DNA of 64,000 nt from Pseudovirgaria hyperparasitica (GCF_010093815.1 NW_022985561.1:376045-440044), one strand, 5' to 3'. Positions 1 to 12,654 are shown, counted from the first letter of the stretch. Numbers and translations are program-made. The notes: generated by a model from the letters alone, not told the origin.

Positions 1-1482
1 TAGCGCGGTGAGCAGGCGTCTTTAGTTGCAGAAGCTTGAAAAGCGGGCGGTGATCACGCGCGGGAGATGCACAGTGTACGTCACTTTGGTGGGGGAACAG
101 GCGGGCGAGGCCAGGCGCAGATCAGACAGCGTAATAATATGAGAGTAATAGTGGTAGTAGTAAAGACGGTGAGAGAGGAACTGAGACATGGAGGATGAAT
201 CTGGCATTTATCAAGATGCGAGGGAGTAAGAATGTGTATTGAGTATTACGGCTGGAGTTGTACCAGAAAGTGCATGTGCATGTGGCCAACCTGGTGTCTG
301 TGTCTATCCCGGTCCCTGTCCCTGCACGGCGCCCTGGTGACATTTTCCCCTTCCCGTTGCGTAGTTCCAAATGCAATGCAGGTATATTCCAGCACGGCCC
401 GTCTTTGTCGCGATGACCGGGGTGGCTCAGGGAATCAGGTCTCTCCTGAACAGCAGATGACACGTCGTCATGAGACTAATCCCGCACCTTTTCTTAGAAT
501 GTAATATACAGTTATTAGCCACTTCGCTGTGGCCGTCTTACGCCCTGGGACAGAACGTAGATACACATAGCAGCGTTGGGACCGATTGAAGCATGTCGGT
601 GGATCTTCTTCCCCCTTGTGACTCGACAACACCATAAAGAAAGGCAAAAGGAGATCTTGGAAACCTAGACGTGCATGGTTATCTACGGGGATGATGACGA
701 TATGCTCCACTACGTTGGAAGCGAACGATAAGAACAGGCACATGCTTGTTATGGGCCCCGCGCAGGTGGACATGTAAGAGCACGAGCTCACAGCAAGGCT
801 GAACATGCCAACAGTTTGCAAAGGTAAACATCAATTTGCTCATCTTTTACTGCTGAAGACACCACGCTGTGGACTATTCTGGTTCTTCTTATCACCATAT
901 CAGGTCCTTCTCAACAGCATGTGAGCATAACTGATATTGCTGCCTGAGGCAACCGCCGTCTGCCCTTCAAATCATGCTCTCAACTGGTAGTCCGCGACCT
1001 TTTCAAACATCCAGGTGTTTGGCAATATATTGGTCTGGTGAAGTGCTTATAGAGGAGAATAACCAAGCAGATCGGTAGTATTTCGTACTTTGCTACACGA
1101 AAAAGGTGAGATGATGGATGCAGAGCACAAACCTCTCGCATCCATGAGGAATCCATGGCGCGAAGCTCGAATCTCGCAATATCCCCCCCAAATGCATTCA
1201 TATCCTCTAAACAGGCCGAAGTCGATCTACGGCTACGATCTTGCATCCTACTGTAGACATAATGGGTATAGCCTTTTTGACTTTTACAAAAGCAGAATAG
1301 CAAGCTCACGCTCGGTCAGACCACAGAGTATGTACCCGGACTTCCGAGTACCAACATCAACCTCGAATCCTACCTCACCGCAACATATATAGAGCAAATG
1401 CCGATGTAAACGTTCGGCTCTGTAGGAGCCTTAGGGTCTCTTGAAAGTTGTACCGATCGCGGACTGAAAATAAAATCCCATA
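1..1482. other. Gene-poor left edge
   Basis: No supportable gene. Open frames of 90-117 codons occur on both strands, for example minus 468-821 and plus 1111-1392, but none shows a domain, a signal peptide or believable splice partners. The last 100 bases are the leader of the regulator that starts at 1483. Confidence 0.4.
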
Positions 1483-2839
1483 ATGAGTGGCCGCGTCCGA
1501 AGCATAGAAACGGAGCACCAATGCCAGAAATGTAAAAAGTTCTTCTCGCAGAGTGAGTCGCTACTTGTCCAATTTAGCTTCTCGTATGTTTCATGTCTAA
1601 ATGTATCCAGAATCGTCTCTGACCCGACATACTAAACGTTGCGTCCTTGACTTGCCGGTGCCAATACGTCAGAAATCGTGCAGTCACTGCGCAAATGCAA
1701 AAGCACGTTGCAATCTCCGCCGACCTTCGTGCTCAAGGTGCACAGCTAGAGAATTACCATGCAGTTATCCAACATCAGCCTCAGAACGGAGCCCATCTCC
1801 AACTTCGTCTTCAAGCTCCAAAACCCCATCAGAATACCCGGTTCCCTCGATTGAAGACCATCACATCGCTCTTCCAACAGCTCAACCCAAGCAGCCAAAT
1901 GACTCCTCCATTGATACCGTAATCCAAAGATCCTCGCCACTGTTGCCTTCCAGCGCTCTCCCCTCTCTCCGTGACCAATCTCTCCTGTATCCCGTCGCAC
2001 GATTGCCCTCCCCAACCCCTCTCACCCTCCACTCCACAACCCAAATATTTCTCGTCCACCGCTCCTGGGTCGGCACCATGGCCAGCAAGACGCACCTCCC
2101 ACCCATCATCCACCCACGCCAAATCCCTGACGGCATCCCACTCGACCTCATGGGCTTCTATCTCGTCGCCAAGGTATGGACCAGCGCAACAGCTGCAACT
2201 CGCCCTGGCGTGACACGCATAGCGGAGCGTGAGATGCTAAAGTTCCACGAGAGATACACAGCGGGACAGGTTGGGAGCGTCAGGGATATGGTGATTGACT
2301 TGCAAGTGTTTCTGCTGTACGCCATCATCAAGCTGTTTCCGCCAGACGAAGTCGTGGAAAGGGATGTGGCGAAGGAACGAGAGATTTTCGCGCATCTTCA
2401 GGACGTGGCATATCAAGTCGCGAAAACCGGCCTGTTTCTCCCAGAGTCGCCGCATGAGAGCGGAGAGGCGGAAGACGAGCTCGGAGACTTGCCGAGCTGG
2501 GACACATGGTTGCTCACTGAAGCTAAACGCCGTGCCATCATTGCTGTTTACCAGATGGCATGGGCATGGAGCGTTAGACACAGCTTCCCTGTGTTTCATG
2601 GCCGTGAACTAGATTTCGTGCAGGCGCCCGCGGCAAAAACACTGTGGGAAGCGGAGAACGAGGAGAAGTTTGCTGGAGCGTGGCGTTTGGATCGGCGGAA
2701 ATGGGGCGCGAAGCCGTATTTGATGGGCGAGTTACCCTGGCTGGCTATGCCAGGAAACGCGGAGAGGGATCGCCGGACGGAGATGTGGGCGGAGGATGTG
2801 GATGATTTCGGCATGTTTGTGCTGGGATTGCGGGAGTGA
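1483..2839 (+). CDS. C2HC finger plus Zn2Cys6 transcription factor
   Basis: Predicted DNA-binding regulator of about 432 residues, nuclear by family. Exons 1483-1552 and 1611-2839 join in phase through a 58-base intron (GTGAGT...CCAG). Exon 1 carries the CQKC half of a zinc finger. Exon 2 completes it with an H-x3-C end, followed directly by the six-cysteine cluster CSHC...C...CSRC...C at residues about 43-71. A C2H2-type finger ahead of a Zn2Cys6 cluster is a known fungal arrangement. Here the final histidine is a cysteine. The middle is Ser/Pro-rich and the C-terminal half is helical, resembling the regulatory part of such factors. The start was chosen because the frame opening at 1601 lacks the first half of the finger. 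The target is unknown. The convergent dehydrogenase downstream is a possible but unproven partner. Confidence 0.85.
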
Positions 2840-3260
2840 GACGTGTTGTGTGACGTTATCACACTGAAGCGGCTATCAACCCACTGCCTTGGAGGATGCC
2901 TTTGTCTCAGTTCCCCGGGGGTCCAGAGCATAATCTCGAGGTATCTTGTATACATACGGTTCCCAAATGCTTTAGCTACTCAGCCGTATGGATACTGGTG
3001 GCAGACGCATATTTTTTTTGATTATCAAGCTCCAAGCCATAGAGTGAGAAGATATCACGATTCCATCGTGAGTACGGACGCACTGTCGAAGGCAAAGTTC
3101 CCGTTTTCAGCGACCGTCAGTGACCGCCAAAGAAGTCCCTCATAGTAGACCAAGGTCGACCAGTGCATAGGATTCATCAGCCTCCTTCACGCATTTCTCC
3201 CGCAATCAATCTACCTCCACATCTAATACCTCTTAATATTTCGATGTACTCACGACATCT
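2840..3260. other. Convergent intergenic spacer
   Basis: 3' flanks of the regulator and of the convergent dehydrogenase. A short T-run lies near 3013. No other gene is seen. Confidence 0.4.
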
Positions 3261-3989
3261 TCACCACGGAATATCAACACCAAACCGATCAACCAATCTC
3301 CCACTATCCTCACTTCCCAGTGCCTCGATCACCTTCAAACAATCTCGCACACTCTCCTCGGCACTAATCGCCCCCTCTTCCTTCCACCTCACCAAGCCCG
3401 TCTCCACCCTCCCAGGATGCAACAAACAAAACGTGACACCCGGCACATCAATCGAGAAGCTCCTAACCACTGCATTCAACGCCGCCTTGCTCGCCCTATA
3501 CGCATACCCTCCACCCGCCCTATTCGCAGCCACACTGCCCATACGCGAACTCAGAATCACCACCTTCGCATCCCGCGATCGCCTCAACAGGGGCAGGAAA
3601 GTGGTCACAACGTTGAACGTGCCCCAGGTGTTGACTTCGAATGTTCTGCTGAATGTAGCGTGGTCCATGACGTCGAGCGTCTCTGCAGCTGCGACGTCCC
3701 CGGGGTTTGATTCTTCGATTGCGGGAACGAGGCCGCGGATGCCGGCGCAGTGGATCAGGAGATCGATGGGCTGGGATGGGTGTTGCTGTGCGATGCTGGA
3801 GACTTGAAATTGGCTGGTGATGTCTGCTTTTAGGTATGTAACAGTTTTTTCGGCGAGACTGGGTGTTATTGGGGACGCATTGGAGTCTATAGCGATTATG
3901 GAACGCGGAGGGGTTTGCGATGCGTAGTGCTGTACAAAGGCGCGGCCGAGACCGGATGCGGCGCCCGTGATGAGGATCGTTCCTGGCAT
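3261..3989 (-). CDS. Short-chain dehydrogenase/reductase (SDR)
   Basis: Single-exon classical SDR of about 242 residues, expected to use NAD(P)(H) on an alcohol or ketone substrate that cannot be told from sequence. The glycine-rich nucleotide motif TGAASGLG lies at residues about 8-15. A cofactor-stabilising CAG motif and an N at the usual helix-4 position (EVNTWG) follow. The catalytic Ser is in ILSS and the catalytic Tyr-Lys pair is in the YRASK box. A PGRVETGL segment follows, as in classical members. Length is normal. The start at 3989 (MPGTILITG) places the Rossmann strand at the N-terminus. An in-frame ATG seven codons upstream is possible. The gene diverges from the unrecognised gene at 4350 across about 360 bases. 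Confidence 0.85.
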   Translation of the reverse strand: MPGTILITGAASGLGRAFVQHYASQTPPRSIIAIDSNASPITPSLAEKTVTYLKADITSQFQVSSIAQQHPSQPIDLLIHCAGIRGLVPAIEESNPGDVAAAETLDVMDHATFSRTFEVNTWGTFNVVTTFLPLLRRSRDAKVVILSSRMGSVAANRAGGGYAYRASKAALNAVVRSFSIDVPGVTFCLLHPGRVETGLVRWKEEGAISAEESVRDCLKVIEALGSEDSGRLVDRFGVDIPW

Positions 3990-4349
3990 GTAGATGGTGG
4001 TGAGAAGCACTTGTCAGTCGATGGACAAGAGCCCAAGCTCGAAGCATCATATAGTAAACTCATCCATTGGCTCAATCGGTATAGTTGCCGACTGCAAGCG
4101 TTTGCTAGCCTCATCGGGTAGCTATACCGCAACATGCAACATGAACGTAATGGTGACGGAGGAATCTAGGACTGTCGACCAGTCTTCCACTACGAGTTTG
4201 ATTTCTCTTCATTCAACAGCAGAACATTATCTTGGGGTATACCGATCGGATTCAGGTGCTTCTGCGTCAAGTGTTGCTGAATGGATACCTAGACTGTTGG
4301 CCTGATAGTGAGTTGGAATGACACCAAGTACAACACAGCCGGCTCTCAC
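3990..4349. other. Divergent intergenic region
   Basis: Shared upstream region of the SDR (minus) and the next gene (plus). An open frame across 3994-4305 has no supporting feature. The GTGAGT at 4308 could be a splice donor for an unseen leader exon. Confidence 0.3.
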
Positions 4350-5204
4350 ATGAGCAGACACACAATGGTCTATATAGGGCCTCAATGGGCCGAGGTGAAA
4401 CGCCTGTATGCCTATGTGACGATCGACTTGACGCCCGAACAACTCAACGACATCCACATCGACTTCGAAACAGGATCAAACGCAAAGTTCGACCCATTAG
4501 TAGAGCTTTTCATACAAGACATCCAAGAGTACCACGGAAAGTCGCATAGTGAAATTCGACGCCTTGAGAATAATGCTGGGCGAAACAACAGTTTCCTTCT
4601 TATTGACGAGCATGCCGTCACCGACAGGGCTTTGTGGTATGTGGAAGACCATGCTACAGCAGACGATGTCGCATATGGCTGCGCTCAATCAACGGATGTT
4701 CTCTGGGAGATTCTTTTGAAGACTATCGATATTCCTAATGCCTTCAGCGGCTATGAGTGTGAATCCTCAGTTCTAGACGACCTCCAACGGATCACAGCAT
4801 TCCCGCTCTCAGCCGAATTCAAGCAAAGCGAACCCTTCAGCAGCCATGGATATGACTTTGGTCTCCCGATGGTGGTTGTGTTTCTTGAGCCTGGGGACTA
4901 CGAGGAGAACACGGACATGGTCCTACGTATACAGCACCAAGTCGTGTGGCCGACGACGGATCCAGCAACTGGTAATGTGAACGGATGTGTTGAAGTCCCC
5001 GAAAGAGTGGTCCGGGTCACAGAGCAAGTCGCGTCGGCATGGGGCCTTGCGCGAACCTGGCATATCCCGCATCGAGTGGAAGATGGAGGAAGGCGGGCCT
5101 GCGACGATGGTACTGAATTTCCCAAAGGGACTGTGAGAATCAGGGTACAATACACGTCAGACGTGTCTCGGCCTACATACACGCGACTTGAAGGCTCGTT
5201 GTGA
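4350..5204 (+). CDS. Uncharacterised protein, about 284 residues
   Basis: Not firmly recognised. One open exon encodes an acidic soluble protein with no signal peptide or membrane segment. A central stretch with SFLLIDEHAV followed by ALWYV is a strand-turn pattern that weakly recalls DUF6924-type fungal proteins; this is a guess from memory. The C-terminal third alternates strands (MVLRIQHQVVWP, VRIRVQYTSD) and looks beta-rich. The track-style start at 4308 is a GTG inside a GTGAGT, so the first ATG at 4350 was chosen; 4365 is an alternative. It diverges from the SDR and lies 540 bases before the NADase gene. Confidence 0.6.
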   Translation: MSRHTMVYIGPQWAEVKRLYAYVTIDLTPEQLNDIHIDFETGSNAKFDPLVELFIQDIQEYHGKSHSEIRRLENNAGRNNSFLLIDEHAVTDRALWYVEDHATADDVAYGCAQSTDVLWEILLKTIDIPNAFSGYECESSVLDDLQRITAFPLSAEFKQSEPFSSHGYDFGLPMVVVFLEPGDYEENTDMVLRIQHQVVWPTTDPATGNVNGCVEVPERVVRVTEQVASAWGLARTWHIPHRVEDGGRRACDDGTEFPKGTVRIRVQYTSDVSRPTYTRLEGSL

Positions 5205-5742
5205 GGTCACATTGATTAATGATGATGGGTCTGTTGAGAGTATCAACCAATTGCTGGCGAAGCTGGACTGTTGTTGAGGACGAGAGTGTTTACATCTATC
5301 AGTATGGCGCTGGCTTGTCCCAGTCTGTGCTGATTGGCTGCTCAAGACGGCGATGATCGATGTGGCTGAGATTGATGCTGCGAGACCTGCAAGCCAGCAA
5401 GCAGCTCAATGTATGAGTAGGAACACCGCTAACCGCTTCTATCACCAATTGAGCAAATGTAAGTTGGTACTAGTACAACTCCGACGGCTATCGATCCGAG
5501 GAGATCTGCAGATCGGACCATATTTGTGGGAATATTCTCTCTCTTCAGGTGAAGAACACAGACGGAGGCTTGTTGAGCTTATGCAGTGTCCACCTTCAAG
5601 CAGGTGTTTGCTGTGCACGGGCTAACCGTCCGTTGAAGTCCTGTGCACAAAGCGTCGAGCTTTAAAAAGGTTGGTAGCTACGTTCTCCTTCTCAATAATC
5701 AGCTCCAGATAATTTCTACACTTGTGCTGTTGGTCTGCGGTC
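5205..5742. other. Upstream region of the NADase gene
   Basis: No gene supported. A TTTAAAAAG box near 5660 lies about 80 bases before the ATG at 5743 and could serve as a weak TATA element. Confidence 0.3.
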
Positions 5743-6476
5743 ATGATGCTCAGTCTCCCAGTACTGCTATGGGTCTTGGCGGTTGTGGTGGAATCAGCAC
5801 CACTACTCCGGGCACGCGATGTAAGTGCTCCTAATGCCATACGTGGCAGTTCTCTTAACGAACCCAATAGTCCGATCTCGTTGCAACTCGATGCCCGGAC
5901 TTCTGCGCCGGAACCAATTCGACCAAAGATGAGACTGCCTCTGCCTACATCTGCGGCGACCCACGACTGGGCCCTTCCGTTCTACCTGCCGGGCTCCCTC
6001 TCGAAGGCATCGCCGGCATCGACAGCACATATCACCGCTTCGGAGGCCTCTGTCCGGGCGACTTTCTAGCTAAATGGACCAATGCATCGACCGGCCAGTT
6101 CGTGTATCCACCACACGACGGCTATGCTCTTACTGCTGAAGGCGTGCCGGCCATGTTTAACTACACACTCGAGCCCGGCACTTACCTCGATCGTTTCGGT
6201 AGCGAGTACGGTGCTTACATGTCTCCGGCTGGGGCAGCATATGCACAGCGGTCTTTGCCTCCGACCAATCTCGCTGCGGCTCCGGGTGCAATGTATCCGT
6301 ACAATTACAGAGTATACACCGTGGCGAAGAACCTGACCGTGCAAGGCGGTGCTATCGCTGGTTGGTTTGGACAGCAGGGGCTGGGGCTGCAATTCTTGAT
6401 GCCAAAGAACATCATGACGCTTGTCAACGAAGGGTATTTGAACCGCGTGAATCTGACAGCGGATCCAAATTGGTAG
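5743..6476 (+). CDS. Secreted NAD+ glycohydrolase with TNT fold
   Basis: Predicted extracellular NADase of about 227 residues, splitting NAD+ to nicotinamide and ADP-ribose. Exon 1 (5743-5820) ends with GTAAGT; exon 2 (5871-6476) follows a 50-base intron in phase. Residues 1-about 20 form a hydrophobic signal peptide. A short cysteine-containing N-terminal part (four Cys) comes next, then a TNT-type domain from about residue 95. Its hallmarks are a YPPHDG entry, an RFG arginine, a SPAG/RSLPP loop and a late GQQG...LQF segment whose Gln matches the catalytic glutamine of the family. Four N-glycosylation sequons are visible. Size and order resemble the surface NADase known from Aspergillus fumigatus conidia. 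The C-terminal tail after the TNT domain is short. The frame is intact and every motif is present. Confidence 0.85.
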
Positions 6477-7137
6477 GATAGACGGCATGCGCTGGTTCCA
6501 TCTGGGTGGAAATGATGAGCTGGACGTCCTCAGCATGCCATCAACTGTGCTGATACGGCGACACTTCAGGATCCATCCGATGGACACTTGACGCGTGTGC
6601 TGCAACTTGGATGAAGATCACAGGTTGCTTGTAGGACTCACGGACATGGAGACAAGCGTAGTCATGATTGCATCGCGAATGTCGATGAAGTACGACTTCT
6701 GACGACAATGAATAATAATGAATGAACATTAATTGAATCAGCTTTCGGAAACCCCTCACGATTAGTCATGAGTTCATATCATTGCCAAATCTATACAGCG
6801 CAGCTCGTATACTGGCTACACATAGCCGACACATTGACCCATCGTAGATTCACTTTTACGACCTAACACGTATCTCTCACAGTTGACCTATCAAGCTCCT
6901 GTGATGCATAGCCGATCTACCGCAACGCCAAAATAGGCATTTGACAAACCACCAATCTACCTCAAAGAGTGCTCAGGTACCATTTGAATTTTACTGATGG
7001 CCCTATCAGCTGATAAACTCGAGCATATCATTCATCATTGTCTAAAATGACTCCCGGACAAGGACACTCGTGTGTTCAATATACTCCTGACGACAAACGC
7101 TGACACGCAACACCAGCATCTGATCTTGATGCCCTCG

Positions 7138-7175
7138 AAGCGCCTTCCTTCAAGTCAAGCGCCTTCCTTCGAGTC
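7138..7175 (+). repeat. Two-copy 19-base tandem repeat
   Basis: Units AAGCGCCTTCCTTCAAGTC (7138-7156) and its neighbour at 7157-7175 differ at one base. The repeat is non-coding as far as can be seen. Confidence 0.8.
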
Positions 7176-9645
7176 ACTCTACGGTGTAGCGCGTCAGTCA
7201 GCGTGTACTAGTAGCCGTGGAGACTATCGTGAAACCATCCGCATGCCCGTCGTATCTGGACACCTCGAAACAACTTGCTGCAATTTCATGGTATAGTCTG
7301 TGATCAGTAGAAACAGTTGAAATAAGCTACTTTATGTAGTCAACGTGTGGTACTTGCAGATGTCTGGTTGATTTGTGTCACTCTGGCGTAATGACTAGAG
7401 AGCTTTATGTGGTCAGTTACTCATATGTAATTTCCACTCAGGCCGACCCTCTCACCACTGCCAAGTCTGTACACTTTGAGAAGAGGGCTATTACAGGCGA
7501 TAAGCTTACTACGTCATGATAAAGACTTCCTAGCCCCACGGTTCTTAGAGGCATTGGAGATTGGAGCGGTGAGACACTGGGTCAGAATGATGAATGGCTC
7601 TAGTAGCATTGACTTCTTATGGACAACATTCATGGATCCCAGGTTGTTAGTTGTATACTGATGGAGTAGCTCGCGAACACATCGACTTGAACTCATCAGT
7701 GTACGACATCGATGGGTAGATACGAGGTGTTACTGCAAATCTAATCGAGCGACTCTTGACTGTGAGGGGCCTTAAGACTCTCTCACGTGTCGTGGTAACC
7801 AAAAAGTTCTCATTGGACAACCAAATCCCGAAAACATACAGTGCAGTATTTTGGATGTTACGGGCAAAAGCCTGTGAAGGTCAGCATACCGCTGCATCGC
7901 AATGACTGCATCTCCCTTGCCAATGAGATTGGTTCCTGAGAAGTAGTACATCATGCTTGCTTATGATCCTTTACCATCATTACCAACTTGTCGGATAGAA
8001 CTATCTTATTGTTATTCATGCTCGCTCGATTCTGATAAGCATCTGCGTTTCTCATAACCACTGACCCAGAGTTTAGGAAACCCCATCGCCTGCATTTAAA
8101 AGACTCAAGCATGCATGTCAGGCTTTCCAGAGCGAATAGATGATCATGATGAAGCTCTAGAAAATCCTCCTGCATGGAAAAGAACAGCAGCCGTGTCGCA
8201 CATGTTCCTAATCGTTGTGCCGGACTCGGAGATGGCCAAAGAGAGCGCAGGTGCGGACACTGCAACGGCAGTGATCATGAGCAAGTCGATAGTCTCATAG
8301 AAAGGTCTCTGATGTTGATTATATCCTCTGACTAGACTGTAGCAAGTGATGAGATGCTATAAACTTCTTCGGAAGTTTTTATTTGTATTTGACAACAAGC
8401 AAGGAACTCGACGGGTCTGACAAGTCTGCCTCTCAGTGAGACTTGTGAAGTACGACTGTGCAAGGACATCTGAGGAAGGGTCAAGTGGATTGTATGCAGC
8501 ATACCAGAGTGTTGGCAAACATATTGACTATTGAAGGCGTTGTGTCAAAGTCAGCTGGTGCACGCCAAAGAAGACCATGCCGCAATGCCGCGCTTCACGA
8601 CCTCGATACCTCCTACAGACAGACTGACCATCTGGATTTAGGGTAGACACACGGTGTAGTCGTTGAACACATCTAACAATTAAGCGTGGTAGGTAGTTTA
8701 CCACTCGCCATGATCTGCATCTGGTATTTTTTGCTGAGTGATTAATGTCATATGAGGTGGCAAAGTTTGCTTGCTTTCCCACAAGCCTCATGTACGACGA
8801 GTTACGCTTAGGTTTTTCTGACGATTATTTGCTATTGAATGTACTTATTATTTAGTAACGTGCTCGACAATCTTTTCCCGCACTGCTAGTAACGGATGTG
8901 GCCTGCGGAGAGAGATATATTTAGACCAATGCAGCGCTAAAAACACCGCAAGATCGGTCTGGAATATGACGTCCATGGGTCCTCCATTCTCTGGATTATT
9001 GACGCTCCTCGCTACGGACGCAGGACTATTGGAGGCTGAAGAGCAGGTGACATTTCCCGCTTTCGGCACAGCGGCAGCTAACAGTTGATGGATAGTTAGG
9101 GCTACCGCTAGGATGGCCGGAACGGTTCATCGGAACCTTGGCCTGGGGAAAGTTTGCGGAGAGAAGGACCCTTGCGGTTCGTTATGGGCAACCCAGAATC
9201 GTTGGGTACGGGGAGACGTGTGGCAGCAGATTGGAATAACTGGTGGTATGGTTCACAACTACTTCATGGATGGTCGCGTATGACTATCAAGGCACTTTTC
9301 TTTGAAAGGGTGTCTAGACTTTCCTGGAGGCTTCAGCTGAATGGACCAAGGCTTGACCATACTAGCATGTAACAGATGACTATATGTGGCTCGGCGTGCT
9401 CACCGACGCGATGTTTGGGACTATGCTCACGATGCTACATTGGTAAATATCGTCACGTACGTCACATCGCTTATATGCTAATAGCCAGCTTTCTGGGCTT
9501 CCGGATTAGGCACGCCATGACAGCATTGAGAGTCTACCTCATGATCCGAGCGGGTGTGATGTTTTCAATAGATCCATTTAGTGTCATTGTCGGGTCAAGA
9601 TAGCCTCATCCCAAGCTCTGTGGATCTTCAAGCTTCTATTTTTCT

Positions 9646-9653
9646 GTATATAA
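9646..9653 (+). promoter_or_regulatory. TATA box of the Bys1-like gene
   Basis: TATATAAG lies about 130 bases before the ATG at 9781. A C/A-rich leader (CACTCACTCCTCACACC) follows at a distance suitable for transcription start. Good TATA boxes are typical of highly induced fungal genes for small secreted proteins. Confidence 0.6.
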
Positions 9654-9780
9654 GAGTCTACATCCTGGCAGTAGAATCCTGCGATCATCAAGCACTCACT
9701 CCTCACACCAATTAGCCATCAAAGACATCACTCAGAATCCACCCAAACGATACCAAGGAACAATCTTAGCAACACTCAAA

Positions 9781-10268
9781 ATGCAGTTCACCATCACCGC
9801 CGTCGTAGCCCTCCTCGCCCCCTTCGCTCTCGGCGCCAACATCGTCGCTACAAACAACTGCCGCGGCTCCATCTTCGTCAAGCCCGACGCAAACGGCTAC
9901 AGCGGTCCCATCAGCGAGATCCGCCAGGGCCAGACATGGACCGGAAACCTTGAAACCGGCCGTCAAGGTAGCCACCCTTCACATCCAGCGTCCCAATAAA
10001 TTCTTGTAACTGACCATATACTCCAGGCAACGCCGTCAAGTTCTCGAACAACCGCAACGACTTCACCAAGCCCATCTCCTTTGACTATACCGTGACTAAC
10101 GGTGTCAACTACTACGATGTGTCCAACGCGGCAGGGACGCCGTTTTCCTTGTCGGCGCAGGACAGTCAGCAGGGTGGGCAGTGCCAAGCTGTTGCATGCC
10201 CGAGTGGGAGCTGCAAGCAGGTGAAGACGTGCTCTTCTCAGCGCTCGTTTGCGATTCGTGCTTGCTAG
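9781..10268 (+). CDS. Bys1/thaumatin-like small secreted protein
   Basis: Secreted protein of about 142 residues. Exons 9781-9967 and 10027-10268 join in phase across a 59-base intron ending CTCCAG. Residues 1-18 are a clear signal peptide ending ALG-A. The mature part starts with a strand ending NNC, followed by a G-x-T-W turn. It later shows FDYTVTNGVNYYDVSN and GTPF, the pattern of Bys1-family (thaumatin-superfamily) proteins. The C-terminal third carries six cysteines (Q-C, A-C, S-C, T-C and the final Cys among them), consistent with disulfides. No catalytic residues are expected. By family and expression signals it could be a cell-surface or effector-like protein. Its role is unknown. 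Confidence 0.75.
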
Positions 10269-11704
10269 ATGGGATCTGGGGAAAGATATGTTAGCGTAAT
10301 GTCTGGTGGTCTATGACGGGGACCATGTATAAGCCAGAGAAGAATGGATCTGCGAGTTTTCTTTCGTCTTTCAATTTATGTCCTGATTTCAATTAAGCCT
10401 GTCAGGAGGAAACAATGCATCGTGCCGAGTAGAAGCTATAAGTGAACTATGTGCGCTACCATACTCGCAGTTGATCGGGGACCGATGTCATAACTTGTGT
10501 TTTGTAGGCTCGCGATCTGGTTGGGCAAGTCTATACTACTGCCGAGGTTCCCTGGCTCTGTTCCAACATATTTTTCCGTAAAGATAGATGATTCTACTCA
10601 GAAAATTCCTTCAATCATGCAGACTGTCTGATATTTGAACCAAAGGTACATCTCCTGGATACAAGACAATGTGCAACGAATAGGCTTGCCGCTTTAGCAA
10701 AAGGTTTTCATGACTCCGTGGGTAGCGATTGGAAATATTCAATTGCGCTAAGCTCAACATGTCATATAGAGACGACGGCAGTGGAGAGAGGAACTGAGGC
10801 GTAGAAAGCGAATATGAATACGACATTGGCGGGGCTGATTTAGAGTGCGCCAGCGTCAGACGCACTGGCATTTGGTTCGGTGATAGTATTTAAAGGTCTA
10901 AAATATGGTGGATGGTCGCGACATATCAATAGTATGTATGTGCGAAAGTTTAGCAGATTTAGACTCCATTGTTGAAAATTTCATGAAATACAAGTCCATA
11001 TGACGGAGCTGGGTGATCTTGGGAATCATTGACGATTTCCCCTGAAGAATGGTGGGCGACTGAGACTCGTGGGTCAGCTAAGAAAAAACCTTTGCTGAAG
11101 CGTATGTAAGTCTCCTAGACTGTGCACCTGGAATCTCACCCTGGCTTTATCTACTTACGACCCCAGAGTCCTGGACCTACACGAGAGTTATGAATAGCAG
11201 AAAGTCGCATATTGGGCTGGCGCGAAGGCTAAGTTTGGCACGCGATAGCCTGGTGCGGACATGAGCTTATATGTCTATTATGGTTGTGGGAATAATGAGC
11301 GAAGCGACGCTGATTGGATATGAACAACTGGCAACGTTGGAGACTCCATATATACCCGACATTCTGGAGCGAGCCACAGCGATCGAACGGGCTGAATAAC
11401 GCACAGGTGTAGTATACTCACACACAAGTTCACCTCTTCTGATTTGGTATGGAGTCGATGAGATGCCCGAATGCAAGAGGAGCGATGCTTACTCACCTGC
11501 ACGCAGCCGTAAGGCGAGCACATTATAAGTGGTCTGATGATGTCTTCAGTAGATACCGATGCGGCGGCACTCGATGATAGCATGATCAGTACTATTCATA
11601 CGTACAAACTGTAGCCCAGATGTAAACGTCCACGCATCGCTCGAATCATGCTTACTTTCCCCCAGTACTGGATTGAGTCAAGATATCTTGTTCCTGATAT
11701 CCAC
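10269..11704. other. Spacer before IDI1
   Basis: Contains 3' flanks of the Bys1-like gene and of IDI1. A minus-strand open frame at 11278-11583 includes a GTGAGT donor but gives no recognisable protein in any splicing I tried. Nothing else is seen. Confidence 0.35.

Positions 11705-12654
<950 letters not shown>

Larger units (their letters stand above)
6477..9780. other. Long gene-poor spacer
   Basis: About 3.3 kb with no supportable gene. Open frames are under 105 codons and lack domains or splice partners. It holds a two-copy 19-base tandem repeat at 7138-7175 and, at its right end, the promoter of the Bys1-like gene. Composition is unremarkable, so no transposon remnant can be claimed by eye. 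Confidence 0.4.

Noticed and set aside
468-821. 117-codon minus-strand frame
   Set aside because: Hydrophobic but without a signal peptide pattern, domain or splice partner.
4060-4140. tRNA-like D-arm words (GGCTCAATCGGTATAG)
   Set aside because: No matching T-arm box or acceptor stem could be found at the right spacing.
4308-4349. Extension of the 4350 gene to a GTG at 4308
   Set aside because: GTG is not a normal start in fungi, and the site is a GTGAGT that reads better as a splice donor.
6066-6605. 179-codon frame antisense to the NADase
   Set aside because: Lies opposite a strongly supported exon and gives a low-complexity His/Arg-rich product.
11278-11583. Minus-strand frame with a GTGAGT donor downstream of IDI1
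   Set aside because: Neither the unspliced nor the spliced reading gives a recognisable protein; acceptor phases lead to stops.
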